64,000 bases of DNA from Methylobacterium sp. AMS5. GTDB lineage: Bacteria; Pseudomonadota; Alphaproteobacteria; Rhizobiales; Beijerinckiaceae. Made by a program: the position numbers and the translations under genes. Within the stretch, counting starts at the first letter, position 1, and the number at the start of each line of letters is the position of its first letter. The stretch covers positions 1,307,501 through 1,371,500 of the forward strand of contig NZ_CP006992.1 of assembly GCF_001542815.1 (NCBI RefSeq), given 5' to 3'. The notes under the pieces are model-generated. The model did no database searches, was not told the DNA's origin, and saw only the letters and a program-made list of their open reading frames with translations. This document shows, in pieces, positions 17,719 to 26,913 of this stretch.

Positions 17719-18369
17719 ATGCCCAAGTTCCTGATCGCCGCCGCCTTTCTCGCCGCATCCACCGGCAGCGCGATCCCACGAACCCTGCTCGAGATCGCGG
17801 CCGCTGCGCCCCCGTCGTTCAACCGGGACCGTGCTGCGCTCGTCATCATCGACGCACAGCGAGAGTATCGCTCGGGCGTGCTGCCGCTGACCGGTTTCGA
17901 TCCGGCGCTCGCCCGGATCGCGAGCCTGCGGGACTGGGCCCATTCCCATGGCGTGCCGGTGATCCATGTCCGGCATGTGGCTGGTCCCGGCTCGGTCGCC
18001 TTCGCAGAGGGGTCGGCCGGCGCGGAAATCGTTCCCGAACTGACCCCTGCACCGGGCGAGATTGTCGTCACGAAGCGGTTGCCCAATAGCTTCGCGGGAA
18101 CCGATCTGGAGGCCGTCCTGGCCCGCGACGGGCGCAGCCTGCTCGTTCTCACCGGCTTCATGACCCACATGTGCGTGGAGGCGACCGCGCGGGCAGCCCT
18201 GGATCGGAGCTACACGAGTTTCGTCGTTGCCGACGCGACGGCGACACGCGACCTGACGGCCCCCGACGGCGCCCTTCTCCCGGCCGACGCGGTCAAGCGC
18301 CATGCCCTGGCCGCCATCGCCGATCGCTTCGGATGGATCGTCTCCAGCCGCTGGATCGGCGCCCGGTAA
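17719..18369 (+). CDS. Isochorismatase-family cysteine hydrolase
   Basis: A 216-residue member of the isochorismatase-like hydrolases, which cleave amides or vinyl ethers through a Cys. The triad is in place: Asp45 (LVIIDAQREY), Lys119 (VTKRLPNSF) and Cys152 (GFMTHMCVEATAR). ATG 17719 follows AAGGAG at an ideal distance. The first ~18 residues (MPKFLIAAAFLAASTGSA) resemble a signal peptide, unusual for a normally cytosolic family, so export is possible. The real substrate (nicotinamide, a biuret-like amide, isochorismate or other) cannot be told. It is probably controlled by the divergent LysR gene. Confidence 0.87.
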   Translation: MPKFLIAAAFLAASTGSAIPRTLLEIAAAAPPSFNRDRAALVIIDAQREYRSGVLPLTGFDPALARIASLRDWAHSHGVPVIHVRHVAGPGSVAFAEGSAGAEIVPELTPAPGEIVVTKRLPNSFAGTDLEAVLARDGRSLLVLTGFMTHMCVEATARAALDRSYTSFVVADATATRDLTAPDGALLPADAVKRHALAAIADRFGWIVSSRWIGAR

Positions 18370-18428
18370 GCCGGTCCGATCTCCGGCCATCGCCGATCCA
18401 GGAATCCCGATAACGAGAGCGTCGGGCT

Positions 18429-18490
18429 AGAGCATCGTCCCGAAAGGTGGTTGCCGGCTTTCGGAAAAAAGATGATGCGAAAACAAGAGC
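18429..18490. repeat. REP-like repeat, copy B
   Basis: AGAGCATCGTCCCGAAAGG starts the repeat, followed by GGTTGCCGGCTTTCGGAAA and GATGATGCGAAAACAAGA. It is nearly identical to the copy at 47405 and related to 13505 and 25262. An internal hairpin is visible (CCGAAAG/CTTTCGG). Confidence 0.85.
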
Positions 18491-18533
18491 CTCAAGCATC
18501 GTCCTGGATCAGGGATCCAGGACGATGCTTGAG
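18491..18533. terminator. 20-bp perfect hairpin after copy B
   Basis: The arms CTCAAGCATCGTCCTGGATC (18491-18510) and their exact complement (18514-18533) enclose a 3-nt loop AGG. The structure sits between convergent genes and could act as a bidirectional terminator, although no T-run follows. The last codons of the minus-strand MFS gene lie inside it. Confidence 0.55.
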
Positions 18534-19606
18534 CGCCGCCGCATAGCCAGGACACCGAGGCCGCTCGCGGCCGCTCTGGCCCCGACGAAGGCCGTAGCGC
18601 TGACATCCCAGGCCGCGATGACCCCGCCTCCGAGCAGCGAGCCTAGGGCGATGCCGGCGTTGAACCCGGCGATGTTGAGGCCCGCTGCCGCGGCGAGCGC
18701 CCGGGACGCATGACGCCCGGCAAGGCCGATCACCCGCGCCTGCAGGGCCGGCACCGCCGCGTAGGTGAGCGCGCCGAGAAGCGCGACGAGGTTCGCCATC
18801 GGGATGACGAAGGAGGCCAGAGCTCCGATCATGGCCAGCACGAGGACCAGACCGGCGAGGATGAGCGCCACCGTCCGGTCGGGCCCGAACCGGTCGGTCA
18901 GCCGCCCGCCGAGGCCGTTGCCGATCGCGGCCGCGACGCCGTAGGCGAGCATCAGCGCGCCGACATGGGCGGGTGCGAGCCCCGTCACGTCGATCAGGAG
19001 CGGCGCGATGTAGGAGAACAGGCAGAACGAGCCGGTGTAAGCCAGCACCGTGACGAGGGCTGCCCCAAGCAGCCGACGGTCGAGCAGGGCCCGCAGGCCG
19101 ATCCAGGCGTCACGGGGCGCTCCGCCATCGGGGGCCGGCGGCATCAGCACGGCGAGGCCGAGGAGACCGGCGACCCCGCACGCCGCCACCGCCCAGAAGA
19201 TCGCCTGCCACGTCCAGATCCCGCCCAGGAACGTGCCGAGCGGCACGCCGAAGGCGAGCGCCAGGGTTAGGCCGCCGAACACCGTCGCCACCGCCGCGCC
19301 GGCCCGCTCGGGCGGGACGAGCCGCGTCGCTGCGCTCGATGCGACGGCGAGGAAGACGCCGTGCCCGAGCCCCGATCCGAAGCGGGCCGCGAGCAGCGTC
19401 GGCAGGCTCGTGGACAGCGCGACGGCGACATTGCCGCGGGTGAACACCGCCATCGCCGCGAGCAGCAGGCGCTTGCGCGGCCACGAACCGGCGAGCGCCG
19501 TGAGGACCGGCGCGCCGATCGTAAGGACCGACCGGGTCGGAGCCTCGCCGGCTTCACAACATCCGTGAGCGGCCATCCCCGGCGTGGGAAGCGGATGCCG
19601 CATCAC
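18509..19606 (-). pseudogene. MFS (DHA1-type) transporter, N-terminally truncated
   Basis: The homologous part begins at VLTIGAPVLTALAGSWPRKR, which in family members is TM2 plus motif A. The ~45 residues before it (TM1 and its start) are replaced by non-homologous sequence shared with the end of the glycosyltransferase gene. The rest is intact through about ten helices, including the TM5 motif C region. The final residues SSIVLDP come from a hairpin repeat rather than from an MFS C-terminus. It may be transcribed but is unlikely to form a working 12-TM transporter. It could still be called as a CDS from 19606. Confidence 0.65.
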
Positions 19607-22600
19607 CCGACGGCGCGAGCAGCCTGTCGTAGAGGGCGATCAGATCCTCACCTTGATCCGCCGCCGTCCGGGGCGGGTACGCGGGTTGCGGTGGGCTCGC
19701 ACGGAACCGCTCGGGATCGGCATCGATCCGCTGGAACACGGCGCGCAGCCCGTCCGGAGATGTGACATCGACCCGGAAGCCGTTGACGCCTTCCTCGATA
19801 TCCTCCCCGATCGCACCGAGATGGCTTGCCACCACCCACAACCCCGCTGCCCGCGCCTCCCGCGTCACCAGCCCGAAACTCTCGGGCCAGAGCGAAGGAG
19901 CGAGCAGCACATCCATTTCGGCATAGAGTTCGCCGATCTGCTCCTGCGGCACCTTGCCGACGATCCGGACGGCGGTGGCGCCCCAGGTCTCCTCGCCGAC
20001 GTAGTCGGTCGCCAGGGCGTGATCGACGAGGGTCAGGCTGAGGTTCTCGAACCGGCCCGCCCGCAGGATTGCCTCGATCAGGATCGCGCCCTTATGCGCC
20101 GTGCGGCCACCGATATGGCCGAGGCGCACGCGGCCGGTCGGGCTCTCCCGCCGTGCGCTCGGCGTCAAAGACGAGACGCCGTTCGGGATCGCGATCGTCT
20201 GGGGGAAGCCGGCCTTGCGATAGATGTCGGCAAAGGATTCCGACACCGCGGCGATGGCCGCCGCCGAGTTGAGCACCCGCGCCAGTCCGCGGCGGCGGGC
20301 GATGGAGCCGGTCGGGGTGACGGAGCGGCTCGTCGCGTCGGCGAGGAGGTCGGGCGACGGCATCTGCACCAGCCCGTCTTCGTCGATGAGGAACTGGAAG
20401 TCGGAGATCCACCACGCGTCGTGAACGGTGACGACGTAGGGAATGCCTCTGGCGCGCACCGCCTCGACCACGCTGGCGGTCAATTGCTGCACGCAGTGGA
20501 CATGAACGAGATCGGGCTCGAAGCGGTCGAGCAATGCCTCGAATTCCAAGCGGACGCTCGGGTTGAAGGGGCGCCAGTCCATGTTCCGCTCGCGCGGCGT
20601 CGCGATGCGGAAGACGGGGATGCCGCGGTAGGCATCGATGCGGGTCCGATAGGGAGGCTCGACCTCCATATCGGACGCCGTCACCGCGAGTTCGAACCGG
20701 TCGGCTGCATGATCAAGGATGTGGTCGATGTTGTCCCGGACGACCCGGGTGGCGCCCCCGACGGTCTGAGGCGGGAAGTAGACGTTGACCACCAGGATGC
20801 GCGGCCGACCCGCGCGGCGCTTCCGCATGTCGGATCCCGCTGCGGTCGCCGACGGACGCGCATCCCCGGCAGCAAGATCGGCCCATGCCTCGGCGGAGGT
20901 CGCACGGGCATCCGACGTCGTATCGGCCGACCGCCGGAGCTTCGGAGGCGGGGCAGCGAGGATTCCCCCGAGAACCTCGACGGCGGCGTCCAGCCCGTAG
21001 GACGCCAACGCCTTGTCCCGCGCCCGATCCCCGATCCTTCGGCGCAACACGGGATCGTCGATCAGCGTGGCGAGCGCCTTCGTCCAATCCTGAACTGTTT
21101 CGGCCAGAAGGGCATCCTGCCGATCGTCCAGAATCTCCCGGTAGGTGCGCGTCGCGCTGACGATCGAGGGGATGCCGCACATGGCGGCCTCGAGCCACTT
21201 GATCTCGCTCTTGGCGTCCGCGAACGGGCCGGGTGCGAGAACCGCGAGGTTGATATCCGCCCCCGAGAGCGCCTCCCAATAGGCTGAAACGTCGTCGGTG
21301 AAACCGAGCTGGCGCACACGATGAGCGAACCGCCGGAAGCCCGGGCCAAGGCGCAGATAGCCGGCAATCACGAGCCGGACATGCGGATGCCGCTCCATGA
21401 TGGCGAGAAGCGCCGGCGCGGCGAAGTCGTTGAAATCCTTGTTATGCGCCCGCGTGCCCGATCCGTAGAAGACCGTCAGCGCCGCGGCCGAAACGGGTGC
21501 GTGGGGGCGCCTCAGGAAGGGAAGGTTTCGCGTATCGAGGCCGTTGCGCAGGACATGACAGACCCCTGAGCGGACGAGCGGGCGCATCCGCTCGGCCAGA
21601 GCCGGCGTGGAGGCCAGGCCAATGTCGCAGGCCTGCATGGCGTAGCGGAACAGCGGCACGCCGTATTGCAGATCGACGTATTGCTTCGGCGTGATCTGTC
21701 CCTCGAAGCTCTCCAGGGGATCCGGGAACAGCGCCGCATCGAAGACGATGTCGTCGATCTCATAAATCGTCGGCAGGCCGAGGGCGCGCGCGTAGAGGAT
21801 CGCGTGCAGGACGCCGGGAAAGGCCGCCACGCGGTAGAAGATGACCGCCGATGCCCTGTCGATCGCCGGGCGGCAATCGGCGGCCTCGTCTTGCCGGAAG
21901 ACCTCGACCGTCCAGCCGCCATGCTCGAGCTGCTGGATCTTCTGCACGACGCGGTAATGATCGCATTGCGGAAGGTCGCGGTTGGCGACGATGACGATAT
22001 GTCCGTTCGCCGGAACGGCAAGCGGTGCCGGCAGCGGATCAACCGCCGCAATCAGGCTTCCGATCTGGTCGAGGCAGGCGGTGAGACGATCGTCCGCTTC
22101 CTTCCGCCGGCCGGCGGCGTAGTGGGTCCGCGCCTCCTCGCTTGCGCGGGCGAAGGATGCCACGATGGCGCGGTGTGCGGCCGCGCGCCAATGCGGATTG
22201 GCATGCCAATCCGCGGCCGAGCGCCGGACGCGGTCGAGCGCCTCCGGTAGGTTGCCCGGCCGCGCGAGCAGGCCGTCGATGGCGTGGATATGGCTCCACA
22301 CGACGGCGCCCGGCACGTCCGCCGCATTCACGAAGGCGCGCGCCGCATCGTTGGTGCGGTTGAGCCTGAGAAGCGTGTCGCCGCGCCGATGATGGAGGCG
22401 GCCGGAGACGAGACCGGCCTTGAGCGCCCGGTCGAACGCCTCCTTGGCCGCGGCAGCGTTGCCACGGAGGAGATGGTACTCACCGATTCTTTCGAGCAGT
22501 TGGGCCGAGCAGGCCTGTCGCACGGCCTCCAGCTCCCAGAGCTGAAAGCCCGTATCGATGAAGTGCCGCAGGGCATTCAGCCGCCCGGGCGGCGGCGGAG

Positions 22601-23444
22601 CGATACCCTCGGTCAACAGAGAGCGGTAAGCCGCCTCGTCGAAGCTCTCGGGAAAGCGTTCCTCCCCGAGCAGCCGGACCAGCGCCGCGGCCTCGCTCGC
22701 AGGCTCGCCCTTCTGGATGCCCTTGCCGAGCCAGTGACGGTACAGATCTGCATCGCTGGTGCCGGCCGACGAATCTGGATTGTTCGAGCGGTAGAAATTG
22801 GGATCGAAGCGCAGGCGCAGCGAAATCGGGGCGAGCCGCTCCACTCCTTCCGTCAGGAAGGCGACCAGCCCTTCCATGCGGGAGGCGGGTGGGTGTGTCA
22901 GCCACCCCTCATTCAGCAACGCGAACTCGTGGAGCACGAAGAGGTCGAGCCACGCTCCCGGCAGGACCCGCGCGGCGACCAGAAGATGGACGAAGCTTTC
23001 GGCGGAGCGGCGCCCGTTCAGGGCCGCGCCGGAAGCGAGCATGCGTTCGTATTCCTGCTCGAAGGCCGACAGATCGGCCCCGTGAGCACGCCCCTCGAAG
23101 CGTCCGAAACGCAGATAATGCTCTCTGAGCTGCCACGGCTCGGTCAGGCCAGCCAGGTCGTCGTAGAGCGCACGGTAATGCTCGGGGATGAAATCGATCG
23201 GCAGCGCTCCCTCGTCGGCTTCGAGAGCGGCGACCAGAGCGGCCGCATTGGGGAAGCGGCCTTCGGCCCGACCATGCTTGAGGTAGTGCTGTTTGAGAAC
23301 CTTGCTCTCGTCCCCGAGGATCGCGAGGTCGGGATAGTACCGGCGGTAGAAGGTGGGATCGAAGCCGCCTCCCTTCCCTACCTCGGATATCCGTGGGTCG
23401 AACTGCCGGGAGATCGCCCTGGCTCCGACCTGCTTCGAGAGCAT
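19554..23444 (-). CDS. Large protein with two GT4-type glycosyltransferase domains
   Basis: About 1296 residues. The N-terminal third holds repeats of the type FDPTFYRRYYPDL with HYLKHGRAEGR and FDPNFYRSNNPD, modules often seen on polysaccharide glycosyltransferases. Helical TPR-like repeats follow (about 290-440). GT domain 1 (about 470-800) shows YEIDDIVFDA and KWLEAAMCGIPSIVS. GT domain 2 (about 870-1290) starts RILVVNVYFPPQTVGG and carries the E-x7-E nucleotide-sugar motif ESFGLVTREA. It probably adds two successive sugars to a surface glycan. ATG 23444 is preferred; a TTG at 23474 in the same frame is possible. It is divergent from a methyltransferase gene. Confidence 0.85.
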   Translation of the reverse strand: MLSKQVGARAISRQFDPRISEVGKGGGFDPTFYRRYYPDLAILGDESKVLKQHYLKHGRAEGRFPNAAALVAALEADEGALPIDFIPEHYRALYDDLAGLTEPWQLREHYLRFGRFEGRAHGADLSAFEQEYERMLASGAALNGRRSAESFVHLLVAARVLPGAWLDLFVLHEFALLNEGWLTHPPASRMEGLVAFLTEGVERLAPISLRLRFDPNFYRSNNPDSSAGTSDADLYRHWLGKGIQKGEPASEAAALVRLLGEERFPESFDEAAYRSLLTEGIAPPPPGRLNALRHFIDTGFQLWELEAVRQACSAQLLERIGEYHLLRGNAAAAKEAFDRALKAGLVSGRLHHRRGDTLLRLNRTNDAARAFVNAADVPGAVVWSHIHAIDGLLARPGNLPEALDRVRRSAADWHANPHWRAAAHRAIVASFARASEEARTHYAAGRRKEADDRLTACLDQIGSLIAAVDPLPAPLAVPANGHIVIVANRDLPQCDHYRVVQKIQQLEHGGWTVEVFRQDEAADCRPAIDRASAVIFYRVAAFPGVLHAILYARALGLPTIYEIDDIVFDAALFPDPLESFEGQITPKQYVDLQYGVPLFRYAMQACDIGLASTPALAERMRPLVRSGVCHVLRNGLDTRNLPFLRRPHAPVSAAALTVFYGSGTRAHNKDFNDFAAPALLAIMERHPHVRLVIAGYLRLGPGFRRFAHRVRQLGFTDDVSAYWEALSGADINLAVLAPGPFADAKSEIKWLEAAMCGIPSIVSATRTYREILDDRQDALLAETVQDWTKALATLIDDPVLRRRIGDRARDKALASYGLDAAVEVLGGILAAPPPKLRRSADTTSDARATSAEAWADLAAGDARPSATAAGSDMRKRRAGRPRILVVNVYFPPQTVGGATRVVRDNIDHILDHAADRFELAVTASDMEVEPPYRTRIDAYRGIPVFRIATPRERNMDWRPFNPSVRLEFEALLDRFEPDLVHVHCVQQLTASVVEAVRARGIPYVVTVHDAWWISDFQFLIDEDGLVQMPSPDLLADATSRSVTPTGSIARRRGLARVLNSAAAIAAVSESFADIYRKAGFPQTIAIPNGVSSLTPSARRESPTGRVRLGHIGGRTAHKGAILIEAILRAGRFENLSLTLVDHALATDYVGEETWGATAVRIVGKVPQEQIGELYAEMDVLLAPSLWPESFGLVTREARAAGLWVVASHLGAIGEDIEEGVNGFRVDVTSPDGLRAVFQRIDADPERFRASPPQPAYPPRTAADQGEDLIALYDRLLAPSGDAASASHAGDGRSRML

Positions 23445-23474
23445 TTGCAAGCTACGCTTGAACAATGTCAGCAA

Positions 23475-24101
23475 CCTCGTGCACAGCCCAGTCGGAACGT
23501 CTCGGGGTGATCGTGGACGGATCCTCCGTCTCGGGCACAGCCTCTACATCGGTGGGCCGGCATCGGTTCGATCGTGCAAGACGGAATGGCGGTTCGGCCG
23601 CGCCGCCGCTCTCTGGCGGGGCGAAGGCACGGAGTCAGGGGCAAAAACCCGACGATCAGGTCGATTGCGGGGTCATTCTGGAATCCAGGCGCGGCTGCAG
23701 GTCCGCCTGCCGGGGAGAGGTTCGGCGCTTCGCCCACACCGCTCTGTATGACGTCCACGTCGGATTGCCGGGCCCCGCATGCTGCCTCCCGCACTGCACC
23801 AAACGCAGCAGTAGCCGGAGGGTCGAGCATGAGCAATCCTCATCCCCATCACAGGCCCGCCACCCGGTACCGACGGATACGGCAGGGACCGGCCCACCCT
23901 TCTCCCACGGATGAGGCGCGCTATCGAAACTCGCAAGACCTCTACGCCCCTCGGAGCGGCCTGTATCGCTCTCCGCCTGACAGTGTGAAGCGAGGCTGGG
24001 CTTCCAAGCCTGTGGCCTCCACTATCAGATGATTGCAACTGCGCTGGCGTGGCGGGTAACGTCAAAACCTGCGATCAACTGAAAGGTGAGGCTTCCGCGA
24101 C
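23475..24101. other. 627-bp intergenic region between glycosyltransferase and methyltransferase
   Basis: It must hold both divergent promoters. Several short open frames cross it in both strands, but none shows family similarity, a good ribosome-binding site or codon behaviour I can support. I see no RNA gene or repeat in it. Confidence 0.4.
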
Positions 24102-24995
24102 ATGCATTCCGGTTTCCTGTCGCTGGACGCGTTCCTGAACCGTCGGTCCACGGACCGGCGCCTCGCCCGCCTCACGCACGACGTTCCGCTGCCGGAGGCA
24201 CGGGGCATCGAGTTCGGGCCGGCGAACAACCCGACGGCGCTGCCCGAGGGCATCCGTGTTGCGTATGTCGACCATGCCACGGACGCCGAGGTCGGGCCGC
24301 CGGATGCTGTAACGATCGACTATGCCTGGGCGGGCGCTGGCTCACTGGCGGCAGTGATCGGGCAAGAGGGGCTCGACTTCGCCATCGCTGCGCAGGTGGC
24401 GCAATACGTGCCGAACCTGCTCGGGTGGTTCCGCGGCATTCACGCCGTTCTGCGGCCAGGCGGGGTATTCAACCTTTCGCTGCCCGATCGGCGCTTCATG
24501 TTCGATGTAGGCCGCACCAACAGCACCATCGCCGAACTGGTCGAGGCGGATCTGCTGGACTACACCCGGCCGAGCCTTCGCCAAGTCTTCGCCCACACCT
24601 ACGAGGCACTGGCCATCGGACCCGGCGAGATCTGGGCGGGAGAGGACCCGGCCCAGGCAGCGCGGCTGTGCGGCGACGCCGCGCTGGCTTTGGCCTACAA
24701 GCAGGCTGGCGACACCTTCACGTCAGGCCGCTATCAGTCGTGTCATTGCTGGGTGTTCACGCCCCTCACCTTCCTCGACGCCGTCGAGGCGGCCGCGCGA
24801 CTCGGTCTGTTCCCCTTTGTGCTGAATCAGATCGCCGCGGCGGAGCCGGGCGGGTTCGAATTCTACGTCTCGATGCGGCGCGACGCCGAGTCCGATCCGC
24901 AGGCGCTTCGCAGCATGCAGGAGGGCGCCATCGCCCATCTGCGCGGAGTCCTGAAACGGCAGCAACGCACGGCAAGATTGCTCGCAACCATCTGA
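24102..24995 (+). CDS. Class I SAM-dependent methyltransferase (glycan-associated type)
   Basis: A 297-residue protein. The segment RGIEFGPANNPTAL (residues 34-47) is the SAM-binding motif I in the variant found in methyltransferases of polysaccharide clusters (E-I/F-G-P). DFAIAAQVAQYVPNLLGWFR and AVLRPGGVFNLSLPDRR are the post-motif and motif III regions of the Methyltransf_11 fold. A ribosome-binding site (AAGGTGAGG) precedes ATG 24102. It lies divergent from the double glycosyltransferase, so methylation of a surface sugar or of a lipid-linked intermediate is the likely role. The exact acceptor is unknown. Confidence 0.78.
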   Translation: MHSGFLSLDAFLNRRSTDRRLARLTHDVPLPEARGIEFGPANNPTALPEGIRVAYVDHATDAEVGPPDAVTIDYAWAGAGSLAAVIGQEGLDFAIAAQVAQYVPNLLGWFRGIHAVLRPGGVFNLSLPDRRFMFDVGRTNSTIAELVEADLLDYTRPSLRQVFAHTYEALAIGPGEIWAGEDPAQAARLCGDAALALAYKQAGDTFTSGRYQSCHCWVFTPLTFLDAVEAAARLGLFPFVLNQIAAAEPGGFEFYVSMRRDAESDPQALRSMQEGAIAHLRGVLKRQQRTARLLATI

Positions 24996-25261
24996 GCCTC
25001 TTGTCGCTGACCGCATCGTACCGGGGGCGGTCATCAGGGGGGCGATCCAGAGCGCAATCATCGGAGCCCAATCGCCTGGCGACCGCGGGCTGAAACGCTT
25101 TCCGGCGATCAATTGGGCTCATGGCCCGGCGCCGACGCCTTGTTTCACGCTGCCGGTCGGGGCTGAAGTTGAGCCGGACGGCTGCGTCTGACCAGAAACC
25201 GGCCGGCAGCGCGGGGCAGATCCCTCACGACAGGGACGAGCCCGCCTCATTGCGGTTGCCC

Positions 25262-25313
25262 AGAGCATCATCCCGAAAGGTGGCTGCCGGCCTTCGGAAA
25301 AGGACGATGCTCT
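25262..25313. repeat. REP-like repeat, copy C (compact palindrome)
   Basis: It opens AGAGCATCATCCCGAAAGG and closes GACGATGCTCT, so the unit is a near-palindrome of 52 bp with an internal CCGAAAG/CTTCGG hairpin. It lacks the GCGAAAACAA tail seen in copies B and D. Confidence 0.8.
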
Positions 25314-25317
25314 AAGC

Positions 25318-25369
25318 CAAAAGAAAACCGGGTGTTTCGGCCTGGATCGATCCAAGACGAAACACCCGG
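25318..25369 (-). terminator. Rho-independent terminator of the ECF sigma/anti-sigma operon
   Basis: The stem CCGGGTGTTTCG (25328-25339) pairs with CGAAACACCCGG (25358-25369). Read on the minus strand it is followed directly by TTTTCTTTT, a classic intrinsic terminator about 60 bp after the anti-sigma stop. Confidence 0.85.
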
Positions 25370-25427
25370 CGCTTGTTCTAGGGTCGCTCGCCGCCGAGGA
25401 GCTCGGCGGTCGCGTTCGGGGAAACCC

Positions 25428-26198
25428 TTACTTCCGGATCGCGGCAAGGCGGGCGGCCGCGGCGTGTAGGGCCGGGTCGTCGTGCGAGGCGCTCAGCGCG
25501 TAGGCCGTGCCTCCGGTCCGCCAATAGGCGGTCGTCCCGTCGCTCGAGCGTGCAACCGGCTCCGTCCCCTCGGACATGGGCGCGCCACTGCTGTGCTTGG
25601 CGAACAGGGCGAGTTCGCCGATCTCGGCCGATTGGATCGAGACCTCGATCCCCGTGCCGCTCCGGCTCGGGAAGATCTGTACGTCCCGGACGATCCACCC
25701 CTTCGGGAGAGGCGGCAGATCGACACCGGTCGCGGCTTCGAGATCGGCCGGATCGTAGGCCGAGGCCATGGGCTGGCTGGTCGTGCGGGCGCGGATCTGC
25801 ACGGCCTCGCGGGCCTGCTTCGCTTCCTCGGCCAGGGACGGATCGATCGGCGAGGCGAAGGAGCCGGGAACGCCGAAGCTGCCGCTCTCGGTGTGGGCGA
25901 GCCAGCCAGCCCCGACCAGGACCACCACCGCCGCCGCCCGGCGCAGGCGGGAGCGAACCCGCTGCCACGCGAAGGCGCGGTCGATCCGGCGAGCGCTGGA
26001 GCGCAGCCGCTCCGGCGGCAGGCTCGGCACCGGCAAGAAGGCTTCGCGCAGGGCGTCGCGGTCGCGCAGGTCGGCCATGACCTGCAAGGCGTCCTGAGGA
26101 TTGCGCGCGAGATGCGCCTCGACCTCGACCCGACGCATCGGCTCGAGTTCACCATCGACATACGCGATGAGTTCGGTTTCCGTAACCGGATCGATCAT
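25428..26198 (-). CDS. Anti-sigma factor, membrane-anchored, ZAS-like without zinc ligands
   Basis: A 256-residue protein. The N-terminal anti-sigma domain begins TETELIAYVDGELEPMRR and continues EVEAHLARNPQ. The Cys pair that completes HxxxCxxC in zinc-binding anti-sigma domains is absent. A single transmembrane helix (AAAVVVLVGAGWLAHT, about residues 85-103) separates it from a ~150-residue periplasmic domain. It should hold the adjacent ECF sigma at the membrane and release it on an envelope signal. ATG 26198 was chosen over GTG 26228 because GGAG lies 7 nt upstream. It is co-transcribed behind the sigma gene and followed by an intrinsic terminator. Confidence 0.87.
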   Translation of the reverse strand: MIDPVTETELIAYVDGELEPMRRVEVEAHLARNPQDALQVMADLRDRDALREAFLPVPSLPPERLRSSARRIDRAFAWQRVRSRLRRAAAVVVLVGAGWLAHTESGSFGVPGSFASPIDPSLAEEAKQAREAVQIRARTTSQPMASAYDPADLEAATGVDLPPLPKGWIVRDVQIFPSRSGTGIEVSIQSAEIGELALFAKHSSGAPMSEGTEPVARSSDGTTAYWRTGGTAYALSASHDDPALHAAAARLAAIRK

Positions 26199-26282
26199 CA
26201 GCCCACTCCGACTGCCCTGCTTGCCCACCGTCGAACCTCTTCGTTTTCCGGTGTCTTTGTTGTTAACGGCTCAACAGGGTCA

Positions 26283-26861
26283 TCAATTCCCACCGACGAC
26301 GCGCAGATGTGCACGACCACGGTCGGGACCATCGTCGGAGGAGCCGGCGGTGGTCTTGCCCTTGCGGCCGCCCTCCTCGAAGGCGCGCAGGGCCGCCCGG
26401 CCGCGGCCGAGCCGCGACATCAGGGTCCCGATCGGGATTCCGAGCACGGCCGCCGCATCGGCATAAGCCATGCCTTCGAGCGTCACGAGGTGGAGCGCAG
26501 CGCGCTGCTCCTCGGGCAGTCCTTCGAACGCCTTGCGGATCTGCATGAGCCGCACCTGCCCCTCTTGGGCCGGCGGTGCCACGTCGTCGGAGAGCTGCAC
26601 CAGCACATCGGCGTGGCGTGCCTCGACGCGTTTGCGGCGCTGCTCATCGATGAAGACGTTGTGCAGCACCGTCATCATCCAGGTGCGCAGGTTGGTATCC
26701 GGCCTCAGGTTCGCGCGCGATTCGAGGGCGCGAACCATGGTATCGTGGACGAGGTCATCCGCTTTCAGCGAATCCCGCGTGAGCGACCGGGCGTAGCGCC
26801 GCAAGGGCACCAGCAGGTCGACGATTTCGGAGCGTTTCGAGCGCATTCTGTCGGCCACCAT
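26283..26861 (-). CDS. ECF-type RNA polymerase sigma factor
   Basis: A 192-residue sigma factor. Region 2 (about residues 12-80) includes LKADDLVHDTMVRALES and TNLRTWMMTVLHNVFIDEQR. Region 4 (about 110-160) includes FEGLPEEQRAALHLVTLEGM and the HTH IPIGTLMSRLGRGR. There is no region 1.1 or 3, as usual for ECFs. It is the first gene of an operon with the anti-sigma factor at 25428-26198. An IS copy ends 53 bp upstream of the start. The remaining leader still contains GAAC and, 18 bp on, CGT, a possible ECF-type autoregulatory promoter. Confidence 0.92.
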   Translation of the reverse strand: MVADRMRSKRSEIVDLLVPLRRYARSLTRDSLKADDLVHDTMVRALESRANLRPDTNLRTWMMTVLHNVFIDEQRRKRVEARHADVLVQLSDDVAPPAQEGQVRLMQIRKAFEGLPEEQRAALHLVTLEGMAYADAAAVLGIPIGTLMSRLGRGRAALRAFEEGGRKGKTTAGSSDDGPDRGRAHLRVVGGN

Positions 26862-26913
26862 AATCCGTTGACGGCTGGCCCACGCCTTTAATCCGGCGCC
26901 TCGTTCTTTTTTT

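Larger units (their letters stand above)
24996..25427. other. 432-bp intergenic region with repeat and terminator
   Basis: It lies between the convergent methyltransferase and anti-sigma genes. It contains REP copy C (25262-25313) and a strong terminator for the minus strand (25318-25369). Nothing recognisable occupies 24996-25261. Confidence 0.5.
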
